NCBI GenBank assembly: GCA_023428865.1
Contig: JAEYWT010000228.1
Location: forward strand, 1 to 13,046
Direction: 5' to 3'
DNA from: Bacteroidota bacterium
Lineage (GTDB): Bacteria; Bacteroidota; Bacteroidia; Flavobacteriales_F; PHOS-HE28
DNA: 13,046 nucleotides
Position numbers and translations under genes: made by a program. This document shows positions 13,020 through 13,046 of this stretch, piece after piece. Position 1 is the first letter of the stretch. Every line of letters begins with the position of its first letter. The notes below the pieces were generated by a model. The model was not told where the DNA came from. It saw only the letters and a list, made by a program, of their open reading frames with translations, and searched no databases.

Positions 13020-13046
13020 GACCAAGCCCTGGTGACGAAGTCACTG

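Overview
The window looks like ordinary chromosome from a member of the Bacteroidota, probably a GC-rich Flavobacteriales-type lineage. The evidence is as follows. Promoter -7 boxes of the Bacteroidota form TAnnTTTG recur upstream of genes. Shine-Dalgarno sites are mostly absent. Several products belong to families typical of the phylum: a ~100-residue protein usually misnamed phosphoribosylpyrophosphate synthetase, a DUF983 zinc-ribbon membrane protein, and a DEAD-box helicase with a basic KKKGLLGRLFGR end. Base composition looks GC-rich by eye, which is high for classical flavobacteria; I did not compute it. No insertion sequence, prophage, integrase or CRISPR array is visible.

Layout. 1-1186: the end of an NfeD-like gene and a stomatin/SPFH membrane scaffold gene, closed by a terminator. 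1207-3766: the small misnamed protein, then a DEAD-box RNA helicase with a long hairpin-rich leader and a disordered Arg/Gln-rich tail, ending at a strong bidirectional terminator shared with the convergent sterol-desaturase-family gene. 3789-6181: the desaturase-family hydroxylase (-) and, divergent from it, a secreted PhoD-type phosphatase (+). 6212-6983: a two-gene PIN toxin / DUF6364-like antitoxin module (-) with its own promoter. 7001-8675: an operon on the minus strand in transcription order MarR regulator, YceI lipid-binding protein, nitroreductase, the last two overlapping by ATGA. 8681-8760: a compact, nearly mirror-symmetric divergent promoter region facing a lipoprotein with a SAM-methyltransferase fold (8765-9484). 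9492-11915: a minus-strand group reading C5-cytosine DNA methyltransferase, MsrA lipoprotein, DUF983 protein. 11916-12164: a divergent intergenic region. 12165-12863: an OmpR/PhoB-type response regulator without a neighbouring kinase in view. 12942-13019: tRNA-Pro(CGG) with its own promoter and a structured leader.

How genes may work together. NfeD and SPFH proteins are known partners at the membrane. MarR, YceI and the nitroreductase, with the divergent lipoprotein, look like one regulon controlled from a shared operator, plausibly a response to quinone-like or lipophilic redox-active compounds (inference). MsrA (repair of oxidised methionine) is likely an envelope lipoprotein here. I see no clearly novel multi-gene system. 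The most promising items are the mirror-image MarR/lipoprotein promoter region, the predicted extracytoplasmic SAM-methyltransferase-fold lipoprotein, -7 boxes that abut start codons (possible leaderless mRNAs), and the structured leaders of the helicase and tRNA genes.
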